Source of the DNA: Gammaproteobacteria bacterium
Lineage (GTDB): Bacteria > Pseudomonadota > Gammaproteobacteria > Pseudomonadales > Azotimanducaceae
DNA length: 64,000 nucleotides
Direction: 5' to 3'
Assembly: GCA_009841615.1 (NCBI GenBank)
Contig: VXLL01000011.1
Span: 1 to 64,000 of the forward strand
The notes beneath the pieces were generated by a model. That model made no database searches. It saw only the letters and a program-made list of their open reading frames with translations, and had not been told where the DNA came from. Below, piece by piece: positions 26,144 through 36,164 of the stretch. Each line of letters opens with the position of its first letter. Positions within the stretch are counted from its first letter, which is position 1. The position numbers and the translations under genes are program-made.

Positions 26144-28063
26144 ATGTCCTCGAACCAACTCTGGCTCCCCGCAGACGAATTGATTGACTCTTGCAATCTA
26201 ACTAGATTTGCCATTTCAGTAGGGTTCGAACCTCCAAACTATTTTCAGCTCCATGATTGGTCAATCAACAACAAAGTGGAGTTTTGGAGGAATGTGTGGG
26301 ATTTTTCCGGAGTCTCTGGAGACCGTGGGAATTTAGTCTTAGAAAACAAAGACGACTTTTTGAAGAGTACTTGGTTTCCCAGTGCTCGATTGAACTTTGC
26401 AGAAAATTTACTTCGCGGTAATGACGATGACATAGCGATCGTGTCGATTACCGAGATGGGATTGAGAACGGAGTTAACCTTCTCCGAACTAGGTCGGAAA
26501 GTCGCGCAATTTTCTAGTGCGCTGACGGAGGTCGGTATTGAGTCAGGAGATCGCGTCGCTGCATATCTTCCAAATGTCGCAGAAACCGTCATTGCGATGC
26601 TTGGAACTGCGAGCATCGGTGCGGCTTGGTCTTCTTGTTCACCCGATTTTGGATTTCACGGAGCACTTGACCGATTCAGCCAAATCTCGCCGAAAGTACT
26701 GATCGCTTGTGACGGATATACATACAACGGTAAACAGTTTGATGTCAGTCAAAATGTTCGATCATTGGAACGGCATATTGACAGTATAAAACACGTCATC
26801 AATCTCAATTTCTTGTCCACCCAAACGGACGATTTCGATTCCATCTTTCAACGGGACGAGGAAAATCGGGACTATCAATGGTTCCCTTTTAATCACCCTC
26901 TGTACGTGGTGTACTCTTCTGGTACCACAGGTAAACCGAAGTGCATCGTTCATAGTGCTGGAGGAACGCTGATACAACACCTCAAGGAACATCAGCTACA
27001 CGTCAATCTGAGCGGTCATTCAAGAATGTTCTTCTTCACTACTTGTGGCTGGATGATGTGGAATTGGCTGGTTTCAGCATTGGCGAGTGGAAGCACAATC
27101 GTGTTATATGAAGGCTCGGCGTTTTGGCCAAATCCAAATACGCTATTCGAAATGATCGAAAATGAAAGTATCAACGTGTTTGGTGCGAGTGCGAAATATT
27201 TCTCTGCGTTGGAAAAAGCAAACGTTAAACCCAAGACAGAGCAAGATTTAACCAGCCTTGTATCGATGCAATCCACTGGATCACCGCTTGCACCCGAGTC
27301 GTTTGACTACGTCTATCGGGACATTAAGGATGATGTACAAATGGCTTCAATTTCCGGTGGTACCGACCTACTGTCTTGTTTCGCACTGGGTGTTCCATGG
27401 CTACCCGTGCACCGCGGCGAACTCCAAGGACCAGGACTAGGAATGGCTGTGGACGTGTTTGACGATTCGGGAAACCCTGTCCGCTCGGCGCGGGGCGAAC
27501 TCGTCTGTACGCAAACATTTCCAAGCAAGCCAATTAGTTTTTGGAACGACCCAGAAGACAATAAATACCGCGCAGCGTATTTCGACAAATTTCCCAACGT
27601 CTGGGCACACGGTGATTTCGCCGAAATTGACTCGGCCACCGGTGGTCTGATTATTCACGGTAGAAGCGACGCGGTCTTAAATCCTGGAGGCGTCCGCATC
27701 GGTACGGCTGAAATCTATCGTCAGGTTGAGGCAATGCCGGAGATTTCTGAAGCACTGTGTATAGGTCAGAACTGGAACGACGATGTACGCGTGATCCTCT
27801 TTATCGTATTAGCGCCTAAGATCAAATTCGCTGAAGAATTGTGTGTACAAATTAAACAGCGACTGCGTGCGAACGCGTCACCACGTCATGTACCTGCGAA
27901 GATTATCGCGGTACCTGAAATACCACGTACTAGATCGGGAAAAATTGCTGAACTCGCGGTTCGCGATCTGATTCACGGGCACGATGTCGTCAATACGTCG
28001 GCACTAGCGAATCCAGAGTGCTTGTCCAATTTCCAAAATATGCCTGAACTATTGATCGATTAA
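26144..28063 (+). CDS. aacS: acetoacetate-CoA ligase (acetoacetyl-CoA synthetase)
   Basis: 639 residues, an ANL-superfamily enzyme. The N-terminal block FWRNVWDFSGV and WFPSARLNFAENLL is characteristic of the acetoacetyl-CoA synthetase subgroup. The AMP-binding P-loop is VVYSSGTTGKPKCIVHSAGG, the hinge/A8 region is GGLIIHGRSDAVLNPGGVRI, and the catalytic Lys motif is PRTRSGKIAELAV. It activates acetoacetate with ATP and CoA, allowing use of ketone bodies or salvage from polyhydroxybutyrate turnover. No PHB genes are adjacent. It is a single gene, convergent with the threonine deaminase gene. Confidence 0.92.
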   Translation: MSSNQLWLPADELIDSCNLTRFAISVGFEPPNYFQLHDWSINNKVEFWRNVWDFSGVSGDRGNLVLENKDDFLKSTWFPSARLNFAENLLRGNDDDIAIVSITEMGLRTELTFSELGRKVAQFSSALTEVGIESGDRVAAYLPNVAETVIAMLGTASIGAAWSSCSPDFGFHGALDRFSQISPKVLIACDGYTYNGKQFDVSQNVRSLERHIDSIKHVINLNFLSTQTDDFDSIFQRDEENRDYQWFPFNHPLYVVYSSGTTGKPKCIVHSAGGTLIQHLKEHQLHVNLSGHSRMFFFTTCGWMMWNWLVSALASGSTIVLYEGSAFWPNPNTLFEMIENESINVFGASAKYFSALEKANVKPKTEQDLTSLVSMQSTGSPLAPESFDYVYRDIKDDVQMASISGGTDLLSCFALGVPWLPVHRGELQGPGLGMAVDVFDDSGNPVRSARGELVCTQTFPSKPISFWNDPEDNKYRAAYFDKFPNVWAHGDFAEIDSATGGLIIHGRSDAVLNPGGVRIGTAEIYRQVEAMPEISEALCIGQNWNDDVRVILFIVLAPKIKFAEELCVQIKQRLRANASPRHVPAKIIAVPEIPRTRSGKIAELAVRDLIHGHDVVNTSALANPECLSNFQNMPELLID

Positions 28064-28092
28064 ATGCGCAGCGACGTCTAGCGAAAAACACG

Positions 28093-29307
28093 TCAATTCA
28101 CTAACACGTCTACTTCATAACCCTCGGCGCGTAGTTGTTCAACGACGTGATCAGCTTGTTCCTCACCGCACAAGTGAATCAGCACATCGATCGGTTGTGC
28201 ACCGAGAGTACTAGTATGAAGTTTCCGTTGATGTGTTATATCAACTATGTTGCTATCAAGTTTTCCTAGGTGTTGCGTAAGTTTAGCAAGAGATCCTGGA
28301 ACGTCCGCAACCAGTGCGCGCAAGCGAATCAAACGTTTGGATCTTACTAGTCCTCGCTCAATGACGTTTGCGAGCACCATCATCTCGATATTGCCTCCAG
28401 TGACCAAGAGCGCGGTCCTTCCTTTTGTTAGATGAGCGTGTCGGAACAAAGCTGCTAATGGCGCAGCACCTGCACCTTCAACAACCGTTTTTTTCACTTC
28501 AAGCAGTGTAAAGATCGCACGTTCGATTTCTTCTTCGGACACTTCGACGATGTCATCTAGAAGTTCCTTCATCATCGGTCCAGTAATCTCGCCTGGTCGT
28601 TTCACAGCCATTCCTTCAGCAATCGTCATCGCGGTGCGCTTTTCGGTTGGTGGAAAGTCGTAGAACATCGCGTACGCGGTATTGAAAGTATCCACCTGTA
28701 CTCCTAAAACACACACATCGGGTTTGATCTGTTTCACGGCAGAGACGACACCGCAAATCAGTCCTCCGCCTCCGATCGGCACAATGACTGTTTCGATACT
28801 TGGGTCTTGTTCTAGTATCTCAATGCCTAACGTACCCTGACCTGCGATCACGTCTAAGTCGTCAAATGGATGAACTAGAGTACGTCCCGAAGAGGCCGCA
28901 AGTTCTCGTGCAAATTGCATCGATTCATCGAATCGGTCTCCGACTAAGTCAACTTCCGCCCCGAGCGCTTTGGTGTTTTCTACTTTGTTGTTCGGCGTGT
29001 ATTTGGGCATCACAATTCGTATCGGTATTTGCAGTAAACCTGCGTGTCGAGCGATGCCTTGAGCGTGATTTCCTGCTGACGCAGCAACCACCCCGCGGAT
29101 TCTTTCGTCGTGTGACAAAAGAAGCAATTTGTTTACTGCACCGCGTTCTTTAAACGCCGCGGTAAACTGTTGATTTTCGTATTTAAGAGTAAGGTCTACG
29201 CCAGTAAGTCTGGAAAGCGTCTCCGATCGTCTTAGCGGCGTGTATAGGACGTGATCCCTTATTCGCTCATGCGCTTCTTGAATTTGTTGTAACGGGATCG
29301 CAGGCAT
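28093..29307 (-). CDS. ilvA: threonine ammonia-lyase with C-terminal ACT domain
   Basis: 404 residues, the roughly 400-residue form. The PLP lysine lies in QFTAAFKERGAVNKL, the AGNHAQGIA loop follows, and the glycine-rich phosphate-binding loop is VPIGGGGLICGVV. The C-terminal ACT domain (about residues 330-400) begins RLRALVADVPGSLAKL. It converts threonine to 2-oxobutyrate, for isoleucine synthesis or threonine catabolism. The start codon is only 15 bp after the stop of the ABC permease, so it may be read from the exporter operon, a link with no obvious functional reason. Confidence 0.9.
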   Translation of the reverse strand: MPAIPLQQIQEAHERIRDHVLYTPLRRSETLSRLTGVDLTLKYENQQFTAAFKERGAVNKLLLLSHDERIRGVVAASAGNHAQGIARHAGLLQIPIRIVMPKYTPNNKVENTKALGAEVDLVGDRFDESMQFARELAASSGRTLVHPFDDLDVIAGQGTLGIEILEQDPSIETVIVPIGGGGLICGVVSAVKQIKPDVCVLGVQVDTFNTAYAMFYDFPPTEKRTAMTIAEGMAVKRPGEITGPMMKELLDDIVEVSEEEIERAIFTLLEVKKTVVEGAGAAPLAALFRHAHLTKGRTALLVTGGNIEMMVLANVIERGLVRSKRLIRLRALVADVPGSLAKLTQHLGKLDSNIVDITHQRKLHTSTLGAQPIDVLIHLCGEEQADHVVEQLRAEGYEVDVLVN

Positions 29308-29322
29308 GGATAGTTTTGGCTC

Positions 29323-30486
29323 TCATTCGCCTCGTAAAGCAACGGTTACCGGCAATGTCGCGGCCCGAATTGCTGGAAAAAAGCCACCAATCATACCAAG
29401 CCCTACACTCACGACTAAACCAAGCGAAATCAGAATTGGGGATACGTTGAAGTCAAACACTATCTGAGAAAAAGCTGTCGAGTCTAGTGTAGAAACAGTA
29501 AAGCCATTGAACGCTAAATAGGCGATCAGAGCTCCTAAGCAACCGCCGAAAATAGCCAAGAATAGCGATTCGACAAGGACCGAAATAACGACTGGACCTC
29601 CACCAAAACCTACCGCGCGAAGCGTCGCAATCTCATAAGTGCGTGATGCCACGGCCGTATACATCGTATTCAATGCAGCAAAAACCGCACCAATGCTCAT
29701 GATGATCCCAACAATCAGAGCGAAAAGTTTAATGAGTTGCGTGTTGTCCTGCGTACTCTTTTCGTACCAATCTTGTTCAGAGTATAAATTTACCTGGAGA
29801 CGAGGATCATCTTCTATGCTCTCAGACAGACGCTCGAGCACATCCGGACTAGATAGGCGTAATCGAACAGAAGTAATCCCACCTTCATATCTGAATGCAG
29901 ACTGTACGTTTGATAGATCACCCCAAATCTCGGATTCAACTGAACTGCCATCTGCCTCAAACGTACCGACGACCGTCCACGAAAACTCCCTCAACTCCAC
30001 TGTGTCACCTAAATTTAGTCCGATGAATTCCTCTTGAGCTTTAATTCCCACGATGATCTCATTCTTCCCCGGTTCAATGTGCCGCCCGTCAATCAGTCTT
30101 AGTTCTGGTCGAATGGCGAATGAGTCCATTGACACTCCTCTTACGACTACATTCGCCGCAATGTTAGTTGCTCTTTTCGGAATATCCGCAATAACAAACA
30201 GTTCCGCCGCGGAGAGTTCGACTCCGGCTAGTGTAGAAATAATGTTTGCTTCATCTAAGCTCAGATTACTAGAAAGCTCCGCTGTCGCACCACCTCGAAC
30301 TACGACCCCGCGATCTGGTTCAACTGAGCTAGTAAATACGGAAGTCAGCCCAGTCGCCATCGATAGCAACGCAACTAAAACCGCAACAACTCCCCCGATT
30401 CCAATCACCACGACAAGAGATGAACTCCATCTTGAAGGGATGGTCAAGATGTTCATACGAGTCACCGCAAAAATTTGACGTAACAC
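29323..30486 (-). CDS. MacB-type ABC permease (FtsX domain), second of pair
   Basis: 387 residues if read from GTG 30486; an in-frame ATG (MNILTIPSRW) lies ten codons later. An N-terminal membrane helix and a periplasmic domain are followed by the FtsX core with the YEIATLRAVGFGG coupling motif. Two more helices lead to the end AATLPVTVALRGE. It forms a probable heterodimer with the permease at 30520-31668. The operon is adaptor, ATPase, permease, permease, as in DevBCA-like and other MacAB-related exporters. Substrate unknown. Confidence 0.87.
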   Translation of the reverse strand: MLRQIFAVTRMNILTIPSRWSSSLVVVIGIGGVVAVLVALLSMATGLTSVFTSSVEPDRGVVVRGGATAELSSNLSLDEANIISTLAGVELSAAELFVIADIPKRATNIAANVVVRGVSMDSFAIRPELRLIDGRHIEPGKNEIIVGIKAQEEFIGLNLGDTVELREFSWTVVGTFEADGSSVESEIWGDLSNVQSAFRYEGGITSVRLRLSSPDVLERLSESIEDDPRLQVNLYSEQDWYEKSTQDNTQLIKLFALIVGIIMSIGAVFAALNTMYTAVASRTYEIATLRAVGFGGGPVVISVLVESLFLAIFGGCLGALIAYLAFNGFTVSTLDSTAFSQIVFDFNVSPILISLGLVVSVGLGMIGGFFPAIRAATLPVTVALRGE

Positions 30487-30519
30487 TATAGTCGGAATTC
30501 CTTTTCTATTAGTAAGTTG

Positions 30520-31668
30520 TTACTTTGTGTGCAAGGCGTTGACGATTACCAATCGATTTGCACTTATCGCAGGTACAAGACCGATTACTAGACCCAAGCC
30601 AAGAGCAATACTTGCTCCCCAAATCAACGTTGGTCCTGTAACAGCCAGCACAAATCCTACAGGGAGAAAGGGGCCGATACCATTGAGTGCAAGAGTTGCG
30701 ACCCCAATACCAACCGCGGCACTTGTCGTACAAAATAATAAACTCTCAAAGAGCATGATTCCAGCTACTTTGTTGTTAGAAAATCCCAAAGTTTTTAAAA
30801 CTGCTAAATCGGGAATCCGTTGTCGATAACTGTGAATCATCGTATTAGCGGTTAACAATAGCATCGTGAAAAATACCGCACCAATAATTCCATTCATCAT
30901 CAGACCAATGTCACCGATCTGAGACATCCAATTCTTCATCGCCTCCGATTCCGTCATTGTCTTGGTTGCATCAGCTGTGTTTTCAAATTTCGAGTCGATA
31001 ATCTGCGCAATTTCACTAGCCTTTTCTGGATCCTCTATGGTAAACGTATACCATCCAACATCAGATACTCCAGTCGCTTCTTTGAGATATTCATAGTGAA
31101 ACAAGAACGGTAAATAGTCTGCTTCGACCTCGTTTTTTGAGCTATAAGTTCCAACCAGATCGAACGTCCATGGTTCGCCGTTAGCGGTTGGGAAAATTGA
31201 ACTAGTCACAGGTACCTTTTGACCTACCTCTAAGTCATATCTATCCATGATAGCTTCAGGTGCTACAGCAGCCGTCCTTAACTCTAGAAATGCGTCCAGA
31301 TGTTCCGATGAGATCTGGTAGTTTTCGTGCACTTCAAAGTAAGTGGATGGGTCCACGGCAAACGTCATCGCACTATCATCTCCTTCTTTAAATACACCAC
31401 CAAACCAAGACGCAAACGTGATATCCCTTACCCCTTCTACTGCTGCAATTTCTTCACCGTAGCTGTGCGGTAGAAGAAGAATGATGGCATATTTTGAGGC
31501 TGTCTGCATGCGCACATCACTTACACTAGCGAAGTCTCCACTAAACAGCACCGCTACGGACCTGAGGAGAATAAAGAGCAAAAACGCTGTTGTTAGTGAT
31601 AACATGCTCAATGACACCAACAGTTTTCGACGAAACATGCTCTTTATCAAAAAACCGAATGTAGTCAT
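30520..31668 (-). CDS. MacB-type ABC permease (FtsX domain), first of pair
   Basis: 382 residues. The N-terminal helix (LLVSLSMLSLTTAFLLFILL) and a periplasmic domain of about 220 residues are followed by three C-terminal helices. The coupling motif is IPDLAVLKTLGFSNNKV. It overlaps the ATPase gene by 4 bp (ATGA), indicating translational coupling. It is distinct in sequence from the second permease, which suggests an asymmetric heterodimer. Confidence 0.87.
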   Translation of the reverse strand: MTTFGFLIKSMFRRKLLVSLSMLSLTTAFLLFILLRSVAVLFSGDFASVSDVRMQTASKYAIILLLPHSYGEEIAAVEGVRDITFASWFGGVFKEGDDSAMTFAVDPSTYFEVHENYQISSEHLDAFLELRTAAVAPEAIMDRYDLEVGQKVPVTSSIFPTANGEPWTFDLVGTYSSKNEVEADYLPFLFHYEYLKEATGVSDVGWYTFTIEDPEKASEIAQIIDSKFENTADATKTMTESEAMKNWMSQIGDIGLMMNGIIGAVFFTMLLLTANTMIHSYRQRIPDLAVLKTLGFSNNKVAGIMLFESLLFCTTSAAVGIGVATLALNGIGPFLPVGFVLAVTGPTLIWGASIALGLGLVIGLVPAISANRLVIVNALHTK

Positions 31669-32375
31669 GCTTCAGCTTCAGCCCCGACCTTAGGTTGCAA
31701 TAAACTACTAACCAACTTGCCCTTGTCCAACAGCATTGTTCGTTTCGCGTATTCGGCCGCTTTAGGATCATGAGTCACCATGATGATGGTTTTGTCGTGT
31801 TCTTGATTTAATACTTGCAGCAACCGCAGTATTTCTATGGCGGTCGATCGATCCAAATCACCTGTTGGTTCATCACATACGAGTATCTTCGGATCTGCTA
31901 CAATCGCTCGAGCGATGGCTACACGCTGTTGTTGCCCTCCAGACAAGCGAGCAGGTGTGTGTCTCGCACGATCACTCAAACCTACGATGTCTAGTGCAAG
32001 TGCAGCGTTCTTCTTCCTTTGCTTGCGACCGAGTTTCGTCAACAGTAGAGGAAGTTCTACGTTCTGTCTTGCACTAAATACGGGAAGTAGGTTGTAAAAC
32101 TGAAATACAAACCCGATACTCTCCGATCGCCAACGCGCAAGTTTGCCTGAAGAAAGATTATTCAAGACTAAATCATTAACGGTGACTACTCCGCTGGTAG
32201 GACGATCCAAGCCTCCAATGAGATTGAGCATGGTTGTCTTGCCGCTACCAGAAGGTCCCATTAATGCAACGAAATCTCGGGAATTAGCTCTGAACGAAAT
32301 GTCATTAAGTACTTCGACGTGATCTCGACCCTTCTTGTAAGACTTCCACACTCTCTCTAAATTGACCAACGCCAT
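31665..32375 (-). CDS. MacB/LolD-type ABC transporter ATPase
   Basis: 236 residues. Walker A GPSGSGKT is at 40-47, signature LSGGQQQRVAIARAI and Walker B ILVCDEPTGDLDRS follow, and the H-loop is MVTHDPKAAEY. It powers the two FtsX permeases immediately downstream. The gene starts 16 bp after the adaptor gene. A second, separate MacB-type ATPase is present at 17555-18265; the two systems differ in adaptor and permease number. Confidence 0.92.
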   Translation of the reverse strand: MALVNLERVWKSYKKGRDHVEVLNDISFRANSRDFVALMGPSGSGKTTMLNLIGGLDRPTSGVVTVNDLVLNNLSSGKLARWRSESIGFVFQFYNLLPVFSARQNVELPLLLTKLGRKQRKKNAALALDIVGLSDRARHTPARLSGGQQQRVAIARAIVADPKILVCDEPTGDLDRSTAIEILRLLQVLNQEHDKTIIMVTHDPKAAEYAKRTMLLDKGKLVSSLLQPKVGAEAEA

Positions 32376-32391
32376 TTAACTTTGCTCCAAA

Positions 32392-33654
32392 CTAATTTGC
32401 GACCTTTACTTGCATGCCATTTTCAAACTTTGAAAAATCGAGTTCAGATAGGTTGCGCACCACTCTCGCGCCTCGTTCAAAGTCGTTGACCAACCGAGTT
32501 AAGCCTGTAGGAGTTCTAGTCAAGACTTCTACACTCTTACGTTGGATGGTGTCTTGCTCGATCAACCAGACATAGTGTTGTCCATCTTCAACCACGACCG
32601 CAGTTGGAGGAACGTCCGCTCCCAAGGGTGTATCTTTGTTTGATACAAGAGTTGTTCCCTCTTCAAAAAAAGATACTTTGACTGCCATATCCGGTAATAC
32701 TCGGGAATCGCGTTCTAGAAAGGCAATTCGGACTCGAACCGTTGATCTCGCGCGGTCTGCCGTTGGTATGATGGCGATCACCTGTGCTGGAAGCTGAGTT
32801 TCCGGATAAGAAACTAAGGTAACTGTTGCTGGTTGTCCTGGAGACACTCTGTTGATGTATTTTTCGTTAACGTCTACTTGAACTTCGATCGAATCCATAT
32901 CGACGATGGTACAAATACCTGTTCGGGTAAACCCACCTCCTGCGGATACCGGCGAAATCATTTCTCCTGGTTGTGCAGCTTTTGCAATCACGACGCCTTT
33001 AAACGGGGCGCGAATGTTGGTGTCTTCTAGTTCTTGCTCTCGTAGAGTCACGTTTTTTTGAGCGACATCAACACTTTTCTCAAGTCGCTGTTTCTGTGCC
33101 AAGAAACCGTCAAGTTGTAATTGAGCTTGATCGACTTCGTCTTGGCTTACCATAGCTTCGACAACGAGTTGTTTAACCCTTTCAAGGTCTAGTTGAGACT
33201 GTTTGATTCTGACATCAATTTCGTCAATCGAGGCACGGATTTCTTCCACTTGGGCTAGCGCGAGTTCGAACGTGGTTTGCTGACGACTGTCATCTAGAGT
33301 CGCCAATAGTTGATTGTTTTCAACCAACATACCTTCTTCAACATAGACCTCAGCGACCCTCCCGGTAGTTTTTGAACTGACGGTTGTTTGTCGGCGTGCC
33401 ACAACGTATCCCGTCCCTTCCAGTACGGTACTCTCTAATGTCTGAGGAGTTGCAATTCGAACGACCGCGGCTTCAACTTCCAAAACACCACGACCAGAAA
33501 GAAAGAACCAATAGCCAGCGAATAGCAAAGGTCCAGCGATCACCGCGATGATTAGAAACGCAAGCCAAGGACGTGAAAACTTTCCTTTCGACTGTGATCT
33601 GTCGATACGGAGTCCTTCAATTTTCTGTTCGAGTTCGTTACTCGTGTCAGTCAT
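32392..33654 (-). CDS. HlyD/RND-type membrane fusion protein of ABC exporter
   Basis: 420 residues. It is an inner-membrane anchored adaptor (FLIIAVIAGPLLFAGYWFFL at about 33-52). The lipoyl halves are VYVEEGMLVENNQLLATLDD and IRAPFKGVVIAKAAQPGEMI, flanking a long coiled-coil hairpin. A beta-barrel and a membrane-proximal region follow (PPTAVVVEDGQHYVWLIEQD). It is the first gene of the four-gene exporter, with its promoter in the 270-bp gap to the fumarase gene. Confidence 0.88.
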   Translation of the reverse strand: MTDTSNELEQKIEGLRIDRSQSKGKFSRPWLAFLIIAVIAGPLLFAGYWFFLSGRGVLEVEAAVVRIATPQTLESTVLEGTGYVVARRQTTVSSKTTGRVAEVYVEEGMLVENNQLLATLDDSRQQTTFELALAQVEEIRASIDEIDVRIKQSQLDLERVKQLVVEAMVSQDEVDQAQLQLDGFLAQKQRLEKSVDVAQKNVTLREQELEDTNIRAPFKGVVIAKAAQPGEMISPVSAGGGFTRTGICTIVDMDSIEVQVDVNEKYINRVSPGQPATVTLVSYPETQLPAQVIAIIPTADRARSTVRVRIAFLERDSRVLPDMAVKVSFFEEGTTLVSNKDTPLGADVPPTAVVVEDGQHYVWLIEQDTIQRKSVEVLTRTPTGLTRLVNDFERGARVVRNLSELDFSKFENGMQVKVAN

Positions 33655-33924
33655 TCTTTATCAAAGTGAAGAGTGATTCGTCTTGATCAAAACGGAACAC
33701 CAAACTGGAATACTAAGAGTCACTCAAGATTGAATGGGTTGCGAGAATTTGGTGAGCAAATTTATGACAGCTTGCTTACAAGTTGGTTGGGCGTTGAATT
33801 TCGTGAGGAAATTATAGAGACTGACAACTAAGAACTGTACATGAAATCAGAAATATAGCCTCTCGTTGGACAAAAATTTTGACTAACCAATCTGAGTTGT
33901 TTCGTAGCATTCGACGACACCAAT

Positions 33925-35442
33925 TCAAAGATTGGTTACTGGAATATCGGAAGTCAATTCGACTTGCCAGCTCTTTGGCCCTTGTTCATGTACAGAATTT
34001 CCGCGAGCATCCACTGCAACCATTACGGGCATGTCGCGCACGTCGAACTCATGAATCGCTTCCATTCCAAGTTCCGCAAAAGCAATTCGACGTGAATTTA
34101 CGATAGACTTCGAAATGAGGTACGCTGCTCCTCCAACCGCGATGAGATATACGGCTCGATGTTTTGCAATGTCCTCACATGTTTGAGCACTTCTCTCTGC
34201 TTTACCAATCATTCCCAAAAGTCCAGTACCCAATATTTGATCCGTGAACTTATCCATTCTGGTCGCGGTTGTCGGTCCCGCCGGACCGATGACTTCATCT
34301 CGAACTCGATCGACCGGACCCACGTAATACAAAAATCGACCATTGAGATCCACTGGTAACGATAGCCCTCGATCTAACAAGTCACACAAACGTTTGTGTG
34401 CTGCATCGCGTCCAGTAAGGATCTTACCCGACAACAGTACAACTTCTCCTACGCGCCAACCTTGAATAGATTCTTTCGACAGAGTGTTTAAATTTACTCG
34501 ACGCGCGTTAGCCTCTGCCTCGTAATCTAAATCGGGCCATAGCGAAAAGTCCGGGGGCGTGAATTGTGCAACACCAGAACCATCGAGTTCAAATTGCACA
34601 TGTCTCGTCGCAATGCAATTCGGAATCACTGCGACCGGCTTATTTGCAGCGTGGGTTGGGTAATCCCAAACTTTTACATCGAGTACAGTCGTCAAGCCTC
34701 CTAATCCTTGAGCTCCAATACCGAGAGCATTTACTCTTTGAAACAATTCAAGTCGAAGCTGTTCCGCTCGATTCGAAGGTCCTCGTTCAATCAAGTCTTG
34801 GATATCGATCGGTTCCATCAGACTCTCTTTCGCAAGCAGCATAGCCTTCTCGGGACTACCTCCTATTCCAACTCCGAGCATCCCTGGAGGACACCACCCG
34901 GAACCCATTTCTGGTACCACTTTGAGAATCCAATCTACTACAGAGGATGAAGATTCAAGAACGGTAAACTTTGCTTTGTGTTCACTGCCGCCACCCTTCG
35001 CAGAAACTTCAACAACCACAGTGTCTCCTGGCACGATTTTGGTGTGGATTACAGCTGGTGTATTGTCCTTCGTGTTCTTTCTTTCACCATCGGGATCTGC
35101 GAGTACCGATCCACGCAAAGGGTTATCCGAGTTTAAATACGCTTGACGAACACCATCATTCACCATATCGTCGATGCTACGGTCCGTATCCCATCGGACA
35201 TGCATACCCACCTCTAGGAACACGATGACGATTCCTGTATCTTGACAAATAGGTCGCTTGCCCAGATAACACATTCGAGAGTTAACTAGCACTTGTCTGA
35301 TGGCATCTTTTGCCGCTGGTGCTTCTTCGCGTTCCCACGCGGATACCATCGCCCGAATAAAGTCAGGAGGATGATAGTAAGAAACGTATTGCAATGCGTC
35401 TGCGACGCTCTGAACGAGATGTTCTTCTTTAATCAGAGCCAT
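33925..35442 (-). CDS. fumarate hydratase, class I (4Fe-4S)
   Basis: 505 residues, the single-chain class I fumarase type. The N-terminal alpha domain has the cluster ligand in PICQDTGIVIVF (C66). A second Cys lies in GSGWCPPGMLGVGIGG and a third in IPNCIATRHVQFE. The C-terminal beta domain includes GPAGPTTATRMDKF and LLGMIGKAERS. It interconverts fumarate and malate in the TCA cycle using an oxygen-sensitive Fe-S cluster. It stands alone between the second exporter and a gap with a decayed gene. Confidence 0.93.
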   Translation of the reverse strand: MALIKEEHLVQSVADALQYVSYYHPPDFIRAMVSAWEREEAPAAKDAIRQVLVNSRMCYLGKRPICQDTGIVIVFLEVGMHVRWDTDRSIDDMVNDGVRQAYLNSDNPLRGSVLADPDGERKNTKDNTPAVIHTKIVPGDTVVVEVSAKGGGSEHKAKFTVLESSSSVVDWILKVVPEMGSGWCPPGMLGVGIGGSPEKAMLLAKESLMEPIDIQDLIERGPSNRAEQLRLELFQRVNALGIGAQGLGGLTTVLDVKVWDYPTHAANKPVAVIPNCIATRHVQFELDGSGVAQFTPPDFSLWPDLDYEAEANARRVNLNTLSKESIQGWRVGEVVLLSGKILTGRDAAHKRLCDLLDRGLSLPVDLNGRFLYYVGPVDRVRDEVIGPAGPTTATRMDKFTDQILGTGLLGMIGKAERSAQTCEDIAKHRAVYLIAVGGAAYLISKSIVNSRRIAFAELGMEAIHEFDVRDMPVMVAVDARGNSVHEQGPKSWQVELTSDIPVTNL

Positions 35443-35669
35443 ATTAAATTTGACTTCGCGGTTTTGACATATAGAGGAATATTAACTTTGTCTTGGATTG
35501 ATGGAGTAGTTTCATATTAATGTAACACATCGTACTCACCTATCAGCCTGCAAAAAACTCTTCGCTAAACAGTGAATTCCGCCACCAACGTTGATCGATT
35601 TTTAACGGTACAATTCAATCGGCGTACCCTAAGAAATCAGAATCAAAATTTGAGGTATAAACTTTGAGA
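35443..35669. other. intergenic region upstream of fumarase and the decayed lipoprotein gene
   Basis: AT-rich sequence that should hold the fumarase promoter on the minus strand. I see no gene and no strong promoter match. Confidence 0.5.
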
Positions 35670-36164
35670 GTGTTATTAACGCGTTAGTACCCTTCCGTCT
35701 TAGTTGTGTTCATCTTGGTAGGTATGAGCGGTTGCGCTAGTTTTCATGAATTTAGATTAATTCAGCGAAATTTCATCATTGAAGCACCAAATGACTTGGT
35801 TTGGGCCGGCGCGATTACCTATTTCTCATCTCAGAAAATTCCTTTCTCCAGTTTGGAGAAAAAGAGCGGCATCTAAGCGCAAAGATCATTTCGATCTTCA
35901 ATTAAAGATGACGAATACGCCGATTGTCCGAAGGGGTATACGCTTCGAAACCGACGTACGAAGATGAACACTATTATTTCTGGGCCTCGGGAAGGAGTAT
36001 CGAAACTGAGAATAGAGCTACAGTTTCAGCGTGAATACACTGCCACGACGAATTTTAGCGAGAACGTCGGGACCAGATTCTATGATTGCGGACGCCAGGA
36101 GTCGGTGAAAGAGAAAATTACGAAAAGATCTATAAATACGTCTCGCGTCGGAAGAATCTAACGA
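35670..36164 (+). pseudogene. decayed lipoprotein gene with two in-frame stop codons
   Basis: One continuous frame reads MLLTR-stop-YPSVLVVFILVGMSGCAS, then FIIEAPNDLVWAGAITYFSS and IPFSSLEKKSGI-stop-AQRS. It continues to a Cys-containing region with KLRIELQFQREY, RFYDCGRQESVKEKI and a final stop at 36162-36164. Start: GTG 35670 behind a GAGAG; stops: TAG at 35685 and TAA at 35874. The signal sequence, a lipobox-like GMSGC and the pattern EAP-x-D-x-VW…SSLEKKSGI fit a common family of exported lipoproteins. The conceptual full product is about 164 residues. I infer nonsense-mutation decay; a shorter lipoprotein fragment starting at ATG 35724 is possible but would lack a proper signal. Frame coherence across two stops is the evidence. 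Confidence 0.6.

Noticed and set aside
35779-35967. 62-codon plus-strand frame overlapping the decayed lipoprotein gene
   Set aside because: It is in a different frame from the coherent lipoprotein reading and has no family features; the other frame explains the region better.
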